In this document: positions 17,154-26,215 of the stretch, in pieces
Layout: each line of letters opens with the position of its first letter
Position numbering within the stretch: the stretch's first letter is position 1
DNA from: Pelosinus sp. IPA-1
GTDB lineage: Bacteria > Bacillota > Negativicutes > DSM-13327
Direction of reading: 5' to 3'
Assembly (NCBI RefSeq): GCF_030269905.1
Contig: NZ_BSVC01000004.1
Span: 533,586 to 597,585, forward strand
DNA: 64,000 nucleotides
Notes under the pieces: generated by a model
The model's input: the letters and a program-made list of their open reading frames with translations, nothing else
The model's database searches: none
Told to the model about the DNA's origin: nothing
Made by a program: the position numbers and the translations under genes

Positions 17154-17185
17154 AAATAAGAGAACACTGCAGTGTTCTCTTATTT
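17154..17185 (-). terminator. Terminator overlapping the tsf stop
   Basis: A perfect 16-bp-arm palindrome AAATAAGAGAACACTG/CAGTGTTCTCTTATTT overlaps the tsf stop codon and runs into TTTTCT on the minus strand. It would partly separate rpsB-tsf from pyrH-frr. Confidence 0.7.
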
Positions 17186-17827
17186 TTTAACAGCAGCCAT
17201 TACTTCAGCAGCAAAATCATTGGCCTTTTTTTCAATACCTTCACCAAGTTGATATCTCGTAAATCTTCTGATGGAAATATTTTCACCAATCTTAGAAATA
17301 TTTTCATTAATAAGTTGAGTAATCGTCTTGTCTGGATTTTTAATGAAAACTTGCTCCATTAAACATACTTCTTTATAGTATTTTTCAACACGACCTGTAA
17401 TCATTTTTTCCACAATATTAGCAGGTTTGCCTTCGTTTAATGCTTGCGCTTTAAGAATTTCTTTCTCATGTTCTAACACTTCAGCAGGGACTTCTTCGCG
17501 ACGTACACAAGTTGGATTCGCAGCAGCAATTTGCATTGCAATATCTCTGGCTAAGCTTTTAAAATTATCCGTTTTAGCTACAAAGTCAGTTTCACAGTTA
17601 ATTTCAACCATTACACCAATACGTCCGCCACCATGTATGTATGCTTCAATAACCCCTTCAGAGGCAATTCGATCTGCTTTTTTAGCAGCAGCAGCTAATC
17701 CCTTTTCACGTAAGTAATCAACAGCTTGATCAAGTTCACCTTTCGTTTCAGTTAAGGCTTTTTTACAATCCATCATTCCTGCACCTGTACGTTGGCGCAA
17801 TTCTTTTACCATTTCAGCAGTTATCAT
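17180..17827 (-). CDS. tsf: Elongation factor Ts
   Basis: This 215-residue nucleotide exchange factor acts on EF-Tu. The N-terminal UBA-like helix '[21 protein letters not shown]' and the core motif '[14 protein letters not shown]' are conserved. The length (about 215) is the short form common in clostridia and thermophiles, lacking part of the second core subdomain of the E. coli protein. It follows rpsB by 77 bp in the standard order. Confidence 0.97.
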   Translation of the reverse strand: MITAEMVKELRQRTGAGMMDCKKALTETKGELDQAVDYLREKGLAAAAKKADRIASEGVIEAYIHGGGRIGVMVEINCETDFVAKTDNFKSLARDIAMQIAAANPTCVRREEVPAEVLEHEKEILKAQALNEGKPANIVEKMITGRVEKYYKEVCLMEQVFIKNPDKTITQLINENISKIGENISIRRFTRYQLGEGIEKKANDFAAEVMAAVKK

Positions 17828-17904
17828 CTATGTAGTCCTCCTATCTATTGTTAAAGGTAAGGGAAAAAACACTAGTTGTCCCCCTTACCTTTATCTAAAT
17901 ATAA

Positions 17905-18606
17905 TTACTCAGCTTCTTCTACTTGTTCGCCTTGTCTTGCTTCTAAAATAGCATCCGCCATTTTAGCAGTAAGTAATTTAACAGCACGAATTGCATCATC
18001 ATTACCAGGAATAACATAATCAATTTCATCAGGATCACAATTAGTATCAACAATAGCTACAATTGGTATACCAAGTTTTTTAGCTTCGGCAACAGCAATG
18101 CGCTCTTTGCGAGGATCAATTATGAATAATGCTCCAGGTAACTTAGTCATATTTTTAATACCACCAAGGAATTTTTGCAATCTTTCCATTTCATGGCGAA
18201 GAGTGATTACTTCCTTTTTGGATAATACTTCAAATAATCCTTTTTCTTCCATTCCTTCTAATTCTTTCAAACGACCAATACGTTTTTGAATCGTTTGGAA
18301 ATTAGTCAGCATACCGCCAAGCCATCTTTCATTAACAAAATACATGTTAGAACGAATTGCTTCTTCTTTTACAGCATCTTGCGCTTGTTTTTTTGTACCA
18401 ACAAATAAAATAGTTTCATCTTGTGCAATTTCACGCACAAAATTGTAGGCATCTTCTACTTTTTTGACTGTTTTTTGTAAGTCAATTATGTAGATGCCAT
18501 TGCGCTCCGTAAAAATATAAGGAGCCATTTTAGGGTTCCACCTTCTAGTTTGATGTCCAAAATGAACACCAGCTTCCAATAGTTGTTTCATAGAAATTAC
18601 TGACAT
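17905..18606 (-). CDS. rpsB: 30S ribosomal protein S2
   Basis: This 233-residue protein is a component of the 30S subunit. It begins '[46 protein letters not shown]' and has '[13 protein letters not shown]' and '[13 protein letters not shown]'. It is complete with an acidic tail. It has its own promoter at 18723-18751 and a leader of about 110 nt, separating it from the motility operon upstream. Confidence 0.97.
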   Translation of the reverse strand: MSVISMKQLLEAGVHFGHQTRRWNPKMAPYIFTERNGIYIIDLQKTVKKVEDAYNFVREIAQDETILFVGTKKQAQDAVKEEAIRSNMYFVNERWLGGMLTNFQTIQKRIGRLKELEGMEEKGLFEVLSKKEVITLRHEMERLQKFLGGIKNMTKLPGALFIIDPRKERIAVAEAKKLGIPIVAIVDTNCDPDEIDYVIPGNDDAIRAVKLLTAKMADAILEARQGEQVEEAE

Positions 18607-18722
18607 ATTTATACCTCCTGTTAAATTACCGCCGCAATCCGCATCTTTTATTTTCCACCAATGCTGTAACGCCCTGGCACAGTAAATAAAATTAGTTTGC
18701 GTGTGGATTTAGAATACGAATC

Positions 18723-18751
18723 ATTATATCATTTTTTTTTAAAGGTAACAA
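18723..18751 (-). promoter_or_regulatory. rpsB promoter
   Basis: TTGTTA (complement of 18746-18751), a 17-bp spacer, then TATAAT (complement of 18723-18728) match the sigma-A consensus well. The roughly 110-nt leader to the rpsB ATG is richer in GC and could fold as an S2 autoregulatory leader; I cannot confirm this. A short stem GTAACAA/TTGTTAC just upstream may help end the motility operon. Confidence 0.65.
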
Positions 18752-18759
18752 GTATTTTG

Positions 18760-19329
18760 TTACTTTTTGTTATTTTTTTTATTCAACTGTAATAACAGTA
18801 TAATTTCGCTTTTACTAATACCTGTAATCTTCGCAATCTCAGTACTACTATGCCCCTGATCAGCCAATGATAATATAGTATCACGTTTATTACTGCGGGC
18901 TAATTCTTTATAATTATCTACACCATTTTCTTGTTTCTCATTGATAGGCATAGCCATTTGACTTAACTCTTTAGCTTCTTTTCTCTGATCTTCTTCAAGT
19001 TTAATTTCTGAAGGGTTCGATATAAATTCAATTGGGCAATCTACTATGTCTTCAGTTTTTTTCTCCAAAGGTTTGTTTGCAGCTCTAATTTTTTCATCCA
19101 ATAATACAATACTTGTATCAGCTGTTTCCAATAGTTCTTCTAAATACTTAATTCTTTCTTCAAGTCGCTGAATCACAAGGTCAGCTGTTTTCTCTAATTC
19201 TTCTTGTAATTGATTTGCAGAGGATTTCATATTCAGAGAAAATACGTGTAATAACATATTCCTTTTATAAAATATAAAAAGAATTACAAAAATAATCACA
19301 AGTATAGAAACCAAAAGACTTGATAACAT
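18760..19329 (-). CDS. Membrane-anchored coiled-coil protein in the SwrB/YlxL position
   Basis: This 189-residue protein has one N-terminal membrane helix (residues 3-22, 'LLVSILVIIFVILFIFY'), a coiled coil (about 35-85), a charged linker, and a C-terminal helix-turn-helix-like segment 'DTILSLADQGHSSTEIAKITGISKSEIILLLQL' resembling DUF6115. In B. subtilis the gene between sigD and rpsB is swrB (ylxL), which has the same plan of a membrane anchor, coiled coil and C-terminal helical domain and activates flagellar export and SigD output. I infer an equivalent role from position and architecture; sequence identity is not evident. Confidence 0.6.
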   Translation of the reverse strand: MLSSLLVSILVIIFVILFIFYKRNMLLHVFSLNMKSSANQLQEELEKTADLVIQRLEERIKYLEELLETADTSIVLLDEKIRAANKPLEKKTEDIVDCPIEFISNPSEIKLEEDQRKEAKELSQMAMPINEKQENGVDNYKELARSNKRDTILSLADQGHSSTEIAKITGISKSEIILLLQLNKKNNKK

Positions 19330-19364
19330 ACTACCACCTCATTAGCCACGCGTACAGCATTACG

Positions 19365-19700
19365 TCATGTTTTTATATCAACCAAATGACCAAGTATGGG
19401 ATCTTCATTAGATGCATGGTTCAACGTTTCACACTCTTTGTCATTCTTTTTAGTACCTTTGCAATTTTTCTCATCTCTTGGGTGATTTTTTTCCCTTGGC
19501 TCTTTTTCTCGCCCAATCTTACCGCCTTCACTTTTAGCTGTGCCTTGCACTTGTTGTTGGCGATTTGTCGAAATATCTTTCCATTGTTCAGCAAATTGTT
19601 GTTGTTGTAAAGTGTCTTGTTGTTTTGCAATCGACTGCGCTTTGCCAACTTCCGTAGCCTTAGGGATCAGTACTTGTAAATCGACTGAGTTAATAGCCAT
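19365..19700 (-). CDS. Hypothetical Gln/Lys-rich flagellar-operon protein
   Basis: This 111-residue protein starts 'MAINSVDLQVLIPKATEVGKAQ', then becomes very rich in Gln, Lys, Glu and Asn ('KQQDTLQQQQFAEQWKD', 'GREKEPREKNHPRDEKN') and probably disordered. ATG 19700 is preferred because GAGGGG sits immediately before; the frame could extend to 19712. I do not recognise the family beyond noting that such short 'IPKATEV...QQ' proteins occur near fliA in some Negativicutes-like operons; that is recollection, not proof. Confidence 0.55.
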   Translation of the reverse strand: MAINSVDLQVLIPKATEVGKAQSIAKQQDTLQQQQFAEQWKDISTNRQQQVQGTAKSEGGKIGREKEPREKNHPRDEKNCKGTKKNDKECETLNHASNEDPILGHLVDIKT

Positions 19701-19772
19701 ACCCCTCACCACCCCATTACAATATTACAAATGTCTGACTTGCAATAGACTATCAAAACCTAATAATACATG

Positions 19773-21398
19773 CTATTTAAAATTTCCAACTTTGATTTCT
19801 CCATCTTCTGCATATAAGGAGACAAATTTCAAAGTATCCCGTATTGGTTTAACTAGAGTACCAACAACAACCTTTACACCAGGATAAATGGCCTCTGCTA
19901 CCTTTATACGTCCAGCACGCATTTCTTCAAATTCCCCTTCAATAACTTTCATACGCGTACGCATCGTTTCGGCTTGACCAACGAGATGGAATTGAGCTTT
20001 TGTTAATTTTAGAAGCATTTCTCGTTTATCAGCAGGTATGGTATGCTGATCCATTGCTCTTAGAATGCTTAAAGCCTTTTGCGTTTGTTCAAGATTCACT
20101 TCTACCTTTTTAATTTCCCGCCGTATATGCTGATATTCTTCCCTAATTGTTGGGTTGACGCCAACTTCCAACTCCGTACTTGTTGACATCTGGGTTCCAA
20201 CTACTTTTGCACGGATTTCCTCACCCGCCATAATATTCCCACCAACAATCAATCCACGACGTCCTTCGACCTGGACTTTTTTACCTGCAGTAATACGGGA
20301 ATGCATAACTACATCACTAACTAATATTTCTACCCCCGCATGAACTGTGGCATTTTCAATAAACTTAGCGACTACATTTTCTTTTGCCTTAACATAGCCA
20401 CGATGCATACCTTGAATACCCATTTTTATTACTACATTTTTTCCTTCAACTGTTCCGCCGCTGACAGAACCAAAAATTTCTACATTACCATCAGCTTTTA
20501 CCGAAAATCCAGGCATTACTGATCCACGCACTGTAACATTACCGATAAATTCAATATTCCCTGTAGAAACATCTACATCTTCTTTAATTTCAATAATTGG
20601 CAATACATTAACTTTATTATTTACAATTAAGAGTTGTCCTGCAATTTCAGCTTTGATTGTATTCGTATCAACAACCTTGACATTTTTCCCCACAGGTAAC
20701 ATTAAATCTTTACCCGGTTTCGCAATAACTGGATGACCCAATACATCAGTTCCTGGAACTCCTGGAGTTGCCAAAATCTTTTCGGCCAATAAATCATCTT
20801 GCTGAACTGTAGTAAAGAGATTCATCTTCTTAAAATCTACACTACCATCCTCCAACTCCTGTGGACGGGCCTTATCTGCAATAGTTACGTGGTATTTTAT
20901 CTGAGCATTCGTTCCATGAATAGGTTGTTGTCCAGTAGCACATACTACACTAGTACCAGGAGAATCATATGCCTTTTTGATAGCTTCTTGGTTCAGACCA
21001 AAAACTATACCACTTGCTTTGATTTTCTCGAATACTGTTTCCATACTCAATGGCTTACATTTTGGCGGTAAGATAATTTCGAGAGATGCTTCCATCTTAT
21101 CACGTGTCACTACAATTTGAATTTCTGGTTCAGGTGGAGGTACTATAACAGGTTTTTCTGCAATTTTTGCTGGCTGGCCATCAGCTGTCTTTATTGTCTG
21201 TATGATAGCATTTTTATTAAATTCAGTTATATCCCGCTTATTTAATTGTTCAATTATCGCAATTTCACTTACAGAAGTTTTCCCTTCTGCAGGAGCGTCA
21301 ATTATTAAATACACACCGCTGCTATTCATTGTAATTGAATAGCCAGCAAATTCAATTTTTTCTCCAGCCTCAACTACTGCGCGCTCATCATCACTCAT
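19773..21398 (-). CDS. FapA-type DUF342 (flagellar assembly protein A domain) protein
   Basis: This protein of about 541 residues has an N-terminal region (1-170) and a central beta-helical FapA/DUF342 domain (about 190-420) with repeated short strands such as 'GNIEFIGNVTVRGSVMPGFSVKADGNVEIFGSVSGGTVEGKNVVIK'. A C-terminal coiled coil follows ('EEYQHIRREIKKVEVNLEQTQKALSIL'), then a beta tail. DUF342 proteins resemble bactofilin-like or polar scaffolds and are found near flagellar and chemotaxis genes; the function is not settled. ATG 21398 is used because the upstream extension overlaps the end of the sigma factor gene. Confidence 0.85.
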   Translation of the reverse strand: MSDDERAVVEAGEKIEFAGYSITMNSSGVYLIIDAPAEGKTSVSEIAIIEQLNKRDITEFNKNAIIQTIKTADGQPAKIAEKPVIVPPPEPEIQIVVTRDKMEASLEIILPPKCKPLSMETVFEKIKASGIVFGLNQEAIKKAYDSPGTSVVCATGQQPIHGTNAQIKYHVTIADKARPQELEDGSVDFKKMNLFTTVQQDDLLAEKILATPGVPGTDVLGHPVIAKPGKDLMLPVGKNVKVVDTNTIKAEIAGQLLIVNNKVNVLPIIEIKEDVDVSTGNIEFIGNVTVRGSVMPGFSVKADGNVEIFGSVSGGTVEGKNVVIKMGIQGMHRGYVKAKENVVAKFIENATVHAGVEILVSDVVMHSRITAGKKVQVEGRRGLIVGGNIMAGEEIRAKVVGTQMSTSTELEVGVNPTIREEYQHIRREIKKVEVNLEQTQKALSILRAMDQHTIPADKREMLLKLTKAQFHLVGQAETMRTRMKVIEGEFEEMRAGRIKVAEAIYPGVKVVVGTLVKPIRDTLKFVSLYAEDGEIKVGNFK

Positions 21399-21421
21399 AG
21401 CCACAACCCCCTTAAACTGTA

Positions 21422-22180
21422 TCAAATAAAGCTTGATTTAATACGTGATAGTGCCCCTCTTAATCTAAAAATTGACTTCGTATGAAGTTGAGAAATACGT
21501 GCCTCAGACAGTTTCATAATTAGACTAATTTCTTTTAATGTTAAACCTTCATAATAGTATAATGTAACCACTAATTTTTCTTTTTCAGGCAGTTTGTCAA
21601 TCGCCTTTGCCAGAGCGTGTTTGACTTCTTCCACTTCTATCTGCTCTGAAGGATTTGCTAAATGGGAAGAAGATGTTTCAGTTTTAATAAACTCTTCCAA
21701 AGGGACTATAGTACAAGCATTAAGTTGATTTAGTAAGGTATATAACTCATTTAGTGTAATATTAAGTGCTTGAGCTATCTCATTGTCAGTAGCAACGCGG
21801 CAGAGTTTGTTTTCGAGTTGAGATACCGTCTGTTCATATTGTTTCGCTTTTTGTCTGACGCTAGTAGGTACCCAATCTTGTGCACGAATCGCATCTAACA
21901 TAGACCCTCTGATACGAACTACCGCATATGTTTCAAATTTAATAGCCCGCATAGGATCATATTTTTCAATTGCATCAAGTAAGCCAAAAAAGCCATTACT
22001 AATTAAATCGTCTTTATCTACATACTGAGGCAAGCTAATTGCAATCCGGCTAGCAACTAACTTAACTAATGGTAAATAACGTTCAATCAATTTTTCTCTT
22101 GTTTCGACTTTTCTAGTTTGTTGATACTCTAACCATAATTTCATAATGTCTTCTATTTTAGCCTGGTTATTAACCATCAT
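21422..22180 (-). CDS. fliA: FliA/WhiG-family flagellar sigma factor (sigma-28)
   Basis: This 252-residue sigma-70-family factor lacks region 1. Region 2 includes 'LVKLVASRIAISLPQYVDKDDLISNGFFGLLDAIEKYDP' and 'KFETYAVVRIRGSMLDAIRAQDWVPTSVRQKA', the FliA/WhiG signature. Region 4 carries 'KLPEKEKLVVTLYYYEGLTLKEISLIMKLSEARISQLHTKSI'. It directs late flagellar and chemotaxis genes in relatives. The position after cheD matches sigD in B. subtilis. I found no clear sigma-28 promoter within this operon. Confidence 0.93.
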   Translation of the reverse strand: MMVNNQAKIEDIMKLWLEYQQTRKVETREKLIERYLPLVKLVASRIAISLPQYVDKDDLISNGFFGLLDAIEKYDPMRAIKFETYAVVRIRGSMLDAIRAQDWVPTSVRQKAKQYEQTVSQLENKLCRVATDNEIAQALNITLNELYTLLNQLNACTIVPLEEFIKTETSSSHLANPSEQIEVEEVKHALAKAIDKLPEKEKLVVTLYYYEGLTLKEISLIMKLSEARISQLHTKSIFRLRGALSRIKSSFI

Positions 22181-22211
22181 TTATAATTACCCCCACTAAC
22201 TCACATATACA

Positions 22212-22532
22212 TCATTCTTTGGGGCGCGATATCTGCTCAAAATTGCCAGAGGTAAATGGGGCAAATTCAGAATCTGTAGATAAATTTTCGAGCGGTTCCT
22301 GCTCGTCAATAATCTCTGTTTCCTGCCTACGTCCCATCTCTTTTTCTAACACTCTTTTAAAAAAATTTTCGGCTATAATACCTATACCATAACCAATAAA
22401 ACCAAACACAGCAATTGAAATAATAATACGATACAAAACAGTTTCTATTCTAGCACCTTGTAATATACCATTTAGGAGTGTCAGAGCGCCAACAATTGAT
22501 GCCAAACCTAAAGCAATGCGCAACTTAAGCAC
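22212..22532 (-). CDS. Small two-helix membrane protein
   Basis: This 106-residue protein has two hydrophobic helices (about residues 5-25 and 33-56) followed by a charged cytoplasmic tail rich in Glu. The start is GTG 22532 behind GGAGGG. It lies between cheD and fliA in the motility operon. I do not recognise a family; similar small membrane proteins of unknown function are common between cheD and fliA in clostridial operons. Confidence 0.65.
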   Translation of the reverse strand: MLKLRIALGLASIVGALTLLNGILQGARIETVLYRIIISIAVFGFIGYGIGIIAENFFKRVLEKEMGRRQETEIIDEQEPLENLSTDSEFAPFTSGNFEQISRPKE

Positions 22533-22549
22533 TCTCTATCCCTCCCTAA

Positions 22550-23035
22550 TTATAATTCTTTCTCGCCCTTAGCAATTGTCCTAACACGATAGATCCCTGT
22601 ATCTAATTGCAATTCCACTGTTCGTCCATAATTTCCACCCGTATCATCTGCTACAAGTTTAATATCCATCTTTTTAAGCAACATTCGTACTGCTTCTGAG
22701 TTACGTTCACCAACACGCATAACATCCGTTGCATTTGCGAAGGTAAACATTTGAGCTCCACCAGCAATCTTTGCCGTGATCCGGGACTTTACTGCTCCTA
22801 ATTTTATCATTTCATCAAGCATTAAAGGTAAAGCTGTATTCGCAAACTTTGCAGGGTTTTCTGCCGAGCGAGCTTGTGTACTATCTGGAAGCATTATATG
22901 AGCCAATCCACCAATTTTACTCACTGGATCGTATAATGCAATACCAACACAAGAACCTAGCCCGTAACTTATCAGACTACTAGGATTTCGACCAACTTTA
23001 TAATCAGCCATCCCTACTTTTATCAGTTCTGACAT
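22550..23035 (-). CDS. cheD: Chemoreceptor glutamine deamidase CheD
   Basis: This 161-residue deamidase of receptor glutamines also binds CheC. The catalytic Cys29 lies in 'YGLGSCVGIALYDP' and His46 in 'GGLAHIMLPDS'; 'KIAGGAQMF' matches the family's Thr/Gly region less typically but in the right place. Its ATG overlaps the cheC stop (TAATG), so the partners CheC and CheD are translationally coupled. Confidence 0.94.
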   Translation of the reverse strand: MSELIKVGMADYKVGRNPSSLISYGLGSCVGIALYDPVSKIGGLAHIMLPDSTQARSAENPAKFANTALPLMLDEMIKLGAVKSRITAKIAGGAQMFTFANATDVMRVGERNSEAVRMLLKKMDIKLVADDTGGNYGRTVELQLDTGIYRVRTIAKGEKEL

Positions 23036-23655
23036 TATTCCTTCACCCCTATTGCCGCCAAAATAGTATTTAACGAACCAGGATCAGGAATTAAGAAGAA
23101 ATGTCCTTTTACACCATCACTCTCAGTTGTAAATTCAGTTTCAATTACTAGAGCATGATCTCCCATTTGACCTAACTGAATTAAGATAACACTTAAAATA
23201 GCTCCAGCCATATCCATAGCCAACGCAGGAATAGATGGTAATAATGTCAACTTCGTGAAATGAGATAATGCATTTAAGTATGCACCTGCAAGAATATTAC
23301 CAATCTCCATCAAGGCTGATTCATCCATTGAGTTTAGCGATGTTGTATGACCTTGTTCTCGCCCCATTAGCATATCTACTAAATAAAAGGCACTATCCCG
23401 CGGTAGTAGAAATAAAATACTGCTAGGTGCAGGACCATATACACGTAAATATACGCCTGCAACCATTGCATCTGGGCCACCTACTACATCTGGAACTTCC
23501 CCTAATGGCATAATAGCAATTTTAGGAACCGTCATATCTATTTTTCGATTGATAATTTGGGACAAAGCTGTGGCGGAATTACCAGCACCGACATTGCCAA
23601 TTTCTCTTAATGCATCCAATTGCAAATTTGATAAATTCAATATTTCATCCGACAA
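23035..23655 (-). CDS. cheC: CheY-P phosphatase CheC
   Basis: This protein of about 206 residues has two phosphatase motifs: 'LDALREIGNVGAGNSATALSQI' near the N-terminus and 'DESALMEIGNILAGAYLNALSHF' in the middle. Each carries the Glu and Asn that attack CheY-P, with a following Pro. TTG 23655 is chosen because the longer frame from GTG 23664 would include the GAGG Shine-Dalgarno. With cheD next, this is the Bacillus-type adaptation system. Confidence 0.92.
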   Translation of the reverse strand: MSDEILNLSNLQLDALREIGNVGAGNSATALSQIINRKIDMTVPKIAIMPLGEVPDVVGGPDAMVAGVYLRVYGPAPSSILFLLPRDSAFYLVDMLMGREQGHTTSLNSMDESALMEIGNILAGAYLNALSHFTKLTLLPSIPALAMDMAGAILSVILIQLGQMGDHALVIETEFTTESDGVKGHFFLIPDPGSLNTILAAIGVKE

Positions 23656-23685
23656 TATTTCCACCTCATTTATAGTTCAAAATAA

Positions 23686-24150
23686 CTATATCGCTTTTGT
23701 TTCCTGTCCAATCCCAATAATTTCTTCTAAATTTAGTAAAATTAATAGTCGATTCTCTAATTTACCCACTCCACTAAGGTAACTAGCTGCTACACTTCCT
23801 GCAACAACATCTGGGGAATCGATATTCTCCTGATTGATAGTCATAACTTCAGATACTGCGTCTACAATCATTCCCACGGATAGTTCGTCAACTTTTACAA
23901 TAATTATACGGGTGTCTTCTGTAATTACTTGCTGAGGCAAATTGAGACGTTTTTTTAAATCAATAACAGGTAAAACACTACCTCTTAAGTTAATTACACC
24001 TTTTATGTAATCCGGAGTGTGAGGAACTCTTGTAATATCTGTAATACGCTTAATTTCTTGGACTTGTAAAATACTTACACTATATTCTTCCCGGCCTAGT
24101 TTAAAAACAACTAATTGTACTTCACTATTTGAGTAAATTTGCTCTGACAT
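23686..24150 (-). CDS. cheW: Chemotaxis coupling protein CheW
   Basis: This 154-residue single CheW domain links receptors to CheA: 'LVVFKLGREEYSVSILQVQEIKRITDITRVPHTPDYIKGVINLRGSVLPVIDLKKRL' is the classical N-terminal part. It lies 15 bp after cheA. Confidence 0.95.
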   Translation of the reverse strand: MSEQIYSNSEVQLVVFKLGREEYSVSILQVQEIKRITDITRVPHTPDYIKGVINLRGSVLPVIDLKKRLNLPQQVITEDTRIIIVKVDELSVGMIVDAVSEVMTINQENIDSPDVVAGSVAASYLSGVGKLENRLLILLNLEEIIGIGQETKAI

Positions 24151-24164
24151 GTGCTGTCCCCCCC

Positions 24165-26198
24165 TTATTGGATTAATGAACCTATATCTAAAATAAGAGC
24201 TACTTGACCATTACCCAAAATAGTCGCACCAGCAATAATCTTTATACCAGCTAATAATTTACCTAAAGATTTAATAACAATTTCTTGCTGACCTATTAAG
24301 TTATCAACAATAATCCCTGCACGTTGCTCGCCGATATGTACGATTACAACAAATAATTCTTCTTGTTGCTGTTCTTGCTGTTCCGTTTCAGGTATATTAA
24401 GTACATTAGCTAACCTGACGATCGGAATAATCTGACCCCGCAGTAGAATCACTTCTTTATTTTGTACTGTCTTAATTTCTGATGGCATAATGTTAATCGT
24501 ACTATCAATGGAACCTAATGGAATTGCATAAATTTCTTCAGAAACCTTAACTAATAATGCCTGGATGATTGCTAATGTTAGCGGTAAGCGAATTTTGAAC
24601 TTACTACCTTCATTTACCTTGGTTTCGACATCAACCATCCCACCAAGGGACTCTATCTTATTTTTTACCGCGTCCATACCTACGCCCCGACCTGATACAT
24701 CAGTAACAACGGCAGCAGTTGAAAAACCTGGTAAGAAGACTAACCGAACTGCTTCATTCGCGTCCATAGCATCTGCTTCCCCTTGAGAGATAAGTCCCTT
24801 CTCAACAGCTTTGCGCTTAATAACATCAGCATTAATCCCTTTGCCATCATCTTCAACCATTATAATTACGTTGTTTCCTTCATGACGAGCAATTAAACGA
24901 ATCTCACCAATAGGATTTTTGCCCTTTTCTTCTCTTTCATGGGGCTGCTCAATACCATGGTCGATTGAATTACGTAATAGATGAACTAGAGGGTCACCAA
25001 TTTCATCAATAACAGTGCGATCAAGCTCAGTTTCCTCACCTTGAATAATAAGATTAATTTCTTTATTAAGATCCCGGGATAAATCACGAACCATCCGAGG
25101 AAAACGATTAAATACCTGTCCAACTGGAACCATACGCACTTTCATCACTACGGCCTGTAGATCAGTAGTTACCCTGTCCATTTGCTCAATGGTTTCAACT
25201 AAATCTGTTAATTTATGCGTCAAACCAATTTGCTCTAATCTGGTCTTATTTATAACCAATTCACCAACAAGATTTAATAAGGTATCTAACTTGTCGATGT
25301 CTACACGTACGGATTGACCACTTTTATTCTTTTTTTCTACAACAGGTTGTGAAACTGTTGTAACAGCAGTTTTTTCAACTTCAGACTGTATCTTTGATGG
25401 CTGTTCCGTTATTTTTAACGTAGACTCTTGCTTATGTATTTCATCAGGCAATACGCATGGTAAAACATCAGCTTTATCAATTTCAGAAATTGATAGTACG
25501 GTTTGCTGAATTTTGTCTGCTTCAGAGCCAGTAACTATAACAACTTGAAAAGAAAGTGTAAAATTTTCTTTTTCTAATTCCTCTACTGCTGGAACACTTT
25601 TAATTACATCGCCTATTTCATCTAATGCGTTCATAACCATATAAGACCTAGCCGATTTTAAAAGACAACCTTCACGCAAAGAAACCTGTATTTCATAGGC
25701 TTGCATACCTTGTGCCCGAGCCTTTTGAATAATAGCTATTTCCGTATCACTAAGTACTAAGGAAGAAGCTTCAACTACACTTTTAACCTCCGCGTTTGTA
25801 ACACTCGTCGGAACTGGTTCACCTTTCGCTAGCGCCTTAAGTTTAGTTATAAGTGGTTTACTGTCAACAGAACTTTCACTATTAGTAGCAACACTTTCAA
25901 CTAATTGTTCCAATGTGTCTACACATTTAAAGATTGTATCAATAATATCATGACTAGCTTTTAATTGCCCTTTACGAAGCAAGTCCAAAATATTTTCCAT
26001 CTCATGTGTTAATTCAGCAATCGTTGTAAAACCCATTGTCGCTGACATACCCTTGATTGTATGTGCACTACGAAATATTTCACTTAATACGGATAAATTA
26101 TCAGGATCATTTTCCAAATCCAATACACAACTATTTAGAGTTTGCAAATGTTCGCGCGACTCTTCTAAAAACATTCCCATATATTGATTCGTATCCAA
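24165..26198 (-). CDS. cheA: Chemotaxis histidine kinase CheA
   Basis: This kinase of about 677 residues has the following domains in order: HPt (1-110, phosphorylated His46 in 'FRSAHTIKGMSATMGF'), a CheY-binding P2-like domain (about 140-265), dimerisation P3 (about 305-370), the ATPase P4 with 'LLRNSIDHGIE' (N box), 'EDDGKGIN' (G1), 'GFSTAA' and 'SGRGVGMDAV' (G2), and a C-terminal CheW-like P5. TTG 26198 has GGAGG 8 bases upstream; the frame from ATG 26213 would contain that site. It autophosphorylates in response to receptors and passes phosphate to CheY and CheB, both in this operon. Confidence 0.96.
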   Translation of the reverse strand: MDTNQYMGMFLEESREHLQTLNSCVLDLENDPDNLSVLSEIFRSAHTIKGMSATMGFTTIAELTHEMENILDLLRKGQLKASHDIIDTIFKCVDTLEQLVESVATNSESSVDSKPLITKLKALAKGEPVPTSVTNAEVKSVVEASSLVLSDTEIAIIQKARAQGMQAYEIQVSLREGCLLKSARSYMVMNALDEIGDVIKSVPAVEELEKENFTLSFQVVIVTGSEADKIQQTVLSISEIDKADVLPCVLPDEIHKQESTLKITEQPSKIQSEVEKTAVTTVSQPVVEKKNKSGQSVRVDIDKLDTLLNLVGELVINKTRLEQIGLTHKLTDLVETIEQMDRVTTDLQAVVMKVRMVPVGQVFNRFPRMVRDLSRDLNKEINLIIQGEETELDRTVIDEIGDPLVHLLRNSIDHGIEQPHEREEKGKNPIGEIRLIARHEGNNVIIMVEDDGKGINADVIKRKAVEKGLISQGEADAMDANEAVRLVFLPGFSTAAVVTDVSGRGVGMDAVKNKIESLGGMVDVETKVNEGSKFKIRLPLTLAIIQALLVKVSEEIYAIPLGSIDSTINIMPSEIKTVQNKEVILLRGQIIPIVRLANVLNIPETEQQEQQQEELFVVIVHIGEQRAGIIVDNLIGQQEIVIKSLGKLLAGIKIIAGATILGNGQVALILDIGSLIQ

Positions 26199-26215
26199 AA
26201 TTTCCACCTCCATAT

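Noticed and set aside
19421..19648. Lys-rich 75-residue minus-strand ORF inside the Gln-rich gene
   Set aside because: It is a second-frame shadow of 19365-19700 with no own ribosome binding site.
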